Of a stretch of 6,257 nucleotides of DNA, positions 4,797 through 6,257 are shown in pieces. Within the stretch, counting starts at the first letter, position 1, and each line of letters begins with the position of its first letter. The DNA is from Ardenticatenia bacterium. GTDB taxonomy: Bacteria > Chloroflexota > Anaerolineae > Aggregatilineales > Aggregatilineaceae. The translations under genes were made by a program, and so were the position numbers. The DNA is taken from positions 1 through 6,257 of the forward strand of contig JALSSH010000614.1 of assembly GCA_026984385.1 (NCBI GenBank). The letters run 5' to 3'. The notes beneath the pieces are model-generated. The model saw only the letters and a program-made list of their open reading frames with translations. It made no database searches and was not told the DNA's origin.

Positions 4797-6257
4797 ATGA
4801 CAGACCTAAGCGGGCAGACGGTTAAAGGGTACGAACTGCACGAGTTGATCGGTGCGGGCGGGTTCGGCGCGGTTTACCGTGCACATCAGCCTATTTTGCG
4901 GCGTGACGTGGCGATGAAGATCATCTTACCGGAATACGCCAATCATCCGGAATTCATCCGCCGCTTCGAGTTCGAGGCGCAGCTCGTGGCGCGGCTGGAA
5001 CATATTCACATCGTTTCGCTGTACGACTATTGGCGCGAGCCGGACGGCGCTTTTCTGGTGATGCGCTTTTTGCGCGGCGGCAGTCTGCGAGACCGCTTGC
5101 GCGCAGGGCCGATCCCGCCCGATGATGCGATCCACGTCGTGGAGCAAGTGGCCTCTGCTTTGGCGGTGGCGCATCGGCGGGGCGTGGTGCACCGAGACAT
5201 CAAGCCGGACAACGTCCTTTTTGACGAAGAGGGCAACGCTTATTTGGCGGACTTCGGCATCGCCAAAGATTTGCGGCTGACCGCTGACGAAGACGACGAG
5301 TTCGACGGCTCGCTGACCGGCTCTCCTTTCTACCTTTCTCCCGAACAAGCCCAAGCGCAACCCGTGACGGCTCAAACGGATATTTACAGCCTGGGCATTG
5401 TCATCTACGAGATGCTGACCGGCCAGCCGCCCTTCAGCGCGGAGGAAAATCTGGTGGCGCTCTTGCTGCGCCACATCAACGATCCACTGCCCCCGTTGAG
5501 CGAGCTTCGCCCAGACTTGCCGACGGAGCTGGAGGACGTTTTGCAGCGCGCCACCGCCAAAGACCCCGCCGAGCGCTACGTGGACGCGCTGGCGCTGGCT
5601 AAGGCGTTCCGCCGTGCGCTCAAAGGCGCGGAAGACGCCGCCGCCCATGCTTATTCCGCCGACCAAACCGCGACGGTGGACGGCGTGTTGGTGATCACCA
5701 AACCGCTTTCCGCTTCCACGCTGATCGTGGTCGGCGAAGAGGAGATCGCCAACCCCTACAAAGGTTTGCAGCCCTTCCAAGAAGTGGACGCCGACGACTT
5801 TTTTGGGCGCGACAAGCTCATAGACCGCCTGCTCGACCGTCTGCGGGAGGACGCGGACGCCTTGGGACGCTTCCTGGCCGTGATCGGGCCGAGCGGCAGC
5901 GGCAAATCTAGCGTGGTGAAGGCGGGCGTCATCCCTGCGCTGCGACGGGGTGCGTTGCCCGGGTCGGAGCGCTGGTTTATTGTGGAAATGGTGCCGGGCG
6001 CTGACCCGTTCGGTGAGCTGACCAACGCGCTGCTGGCCGTAGCGACCTCGCCGCCCCCGAACTTGCAGGCGCGTTTGCGCGCGGAGACGGGCGCTTTGGT
6101 GGACGTGGTCAACGAAATTTTGCCGGACGAGCAGGCCGAGTTGGTGTTGGTGATCGACCAATTCGAGGAGGTCTTCACGCTCACCGAGGACGAGGCGACT
6201 CGCACGCACTTCCTGGAGCTGTTGCACAGCGCCGTAACCGCCCCGCATAGCCGCTTG
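4797..6257 (+). CDS. Ser/Thr protein kinase fused to an nSTAND1-type NTPase (3' end cut)
   Basis: The frame is open to the window edge: 487 codons without a stop. Residues 12 to about 280 are a complete Hanks-type kinase: glycine loop GAGGFGAV (19-26), catalytic Lys41, helix-C Glu60, HRDIKPDN (132-139), DFG (152-154), activation-segment end GSPFYLSPEQA (175-185) and DIYSLG (195-200). It should therefore be catalytically active. An acidic patch (TADEDDEFDG) and a Thr/Ser pair lie in the activation loop. A low-complexity linker (about 280-318) leads to NPYKGLQPF (319-327) and FFGRD (335-339), the entry signature of nSTAND1 P-loop NTPases. Walker A GPSGSGKSS (364-372) and Walker B with DQFEE (454-458) follow. 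STAND proteins act as nucleotide-gated switches that oligomerise when C-terminal repeats sense a signal; WD40 repeats usually follow in this architecture and would lie beyond the window. No membrane segment is visible so far. The gene is divergent from the ECF sigma operon. Confidence 0.93.
   Translation, partial: MTDLSGQTVKGYELHELIGAGGFGAVYRAHQPILRRDVAMKIILPEYANHPEFIRRFEFEAQLVARLEHIHIVSLYDYWREPDGAFLVMRFLRGGSLRDRLRAGPIPPDDAIHVVEQVASALAVAHRRGVVHRDIKPDNVLFDEEGNAYLADFGIAKDLRLTADEDDEFDGSLTGSPFYLSPEQAQAQPVTAQTDIYSLGIVIYEMLTGQPPFSAEENLVALLLRHINDPLPPLSELRPDLPTELEDVLQRATAKDPAERYVDALALAKAFRRALKGAEDAAAHAYSADQTATVDGVLVITKPLSASTLIVVGEEEIANPYKGLQPFQEVDADDFFGRDKLIDRLLDRLREDADALGRFLAVIGPSGSGKSSVVKAGVIPALRRGALPGSERWFIVEMVPGADPFGELTNALLAVATSPPPNLQARLRAETGALVDVVNEILPDEQAELVLVIDQFEEVFTLTEDEATRTHFLELLHSAVTAPHSRL

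Noticed and set aside
4310..4825. 171-residue + strand frame through the intergenic hairpins
   Set aside because: The product is low-complexity Arg/Ala-rich, it reads through the palindromes and overlaps the kinase start in another frame, and it lacks a ribosome binding site. It is better explained as repeat-rich non-coding DNA.
4926..6248. Long - strand reading frame of 440 residues opposite the kinase gene
   Set aside because: The + strand frame carries every kinase and P-loop motif. The opposite frame is open because of GC-rich codon bias, shows no recognisable domain, and has a His/Gln/Arg-rich composition typical of antisense shadows.

Overview
The window is high-GC bacterial DNA. It reads most like Chloroflexota (Anaerolineae-like), or another bacterium rich in signalling proteins. 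That placement is inferred from the gene types only: a kinase–STAND fusion, an ECF sigma factor with a membrane anti-sigma partner, and a bactofilin-like membrane lipoprotein. No rRNA, tRNA, CRISPR array, transposase or phage gene is visible. Five genes are supported, with a sixth cut by the left edge.

Left part (2-2045, + strand): the C-terminal 455 residues of the replication-restart helicase PriA. After a 43-base gap comes a 210-residue regulator with a MerR/BldC-type helix-turn-helix and an all-helical C-terminal domain resembling the RsbRD N-terminal type. It converges on the next operon with only 26 bases between stop codons and no convincing terminator.

Middle (2072-4258, - strand): a compact operon read from right to left. 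The order is ECF sigma factor, then a cysteine-free membrane protein in the anti-sigma position (2 bases after the sigma stop), then a lipoprotein with five bactofilin-like repeats and about five membrane segments. The layout suggests that the sigma factor is held at the membrane and that the operon acts on the cell envelope.

Intergenic region (4259-4796): 538 bases separate the sigma operon from a divergent gene. It is packed with short-loop hairpins, a 13-base repeated core, a 9-base tandem repeat and a long two-tier palindrome that overlaps a possible promoter for the right-hand gene.

Right part (4797-end, + strand): an open-ended gene for a Ser/Thr protein kinase with intact catalytic motifs, fused to an nSTAND1-type P-loop NTPase. 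It runs off the window at codon 487 and probably continues into WD40 or similar sensor repeats. A kinase/STAND gene facing an ECF sigma/anti-sigma/bactofilin-like operon across a structured intergenic region is the most interesting arrangement here. That the two sides work together is inference from position only.
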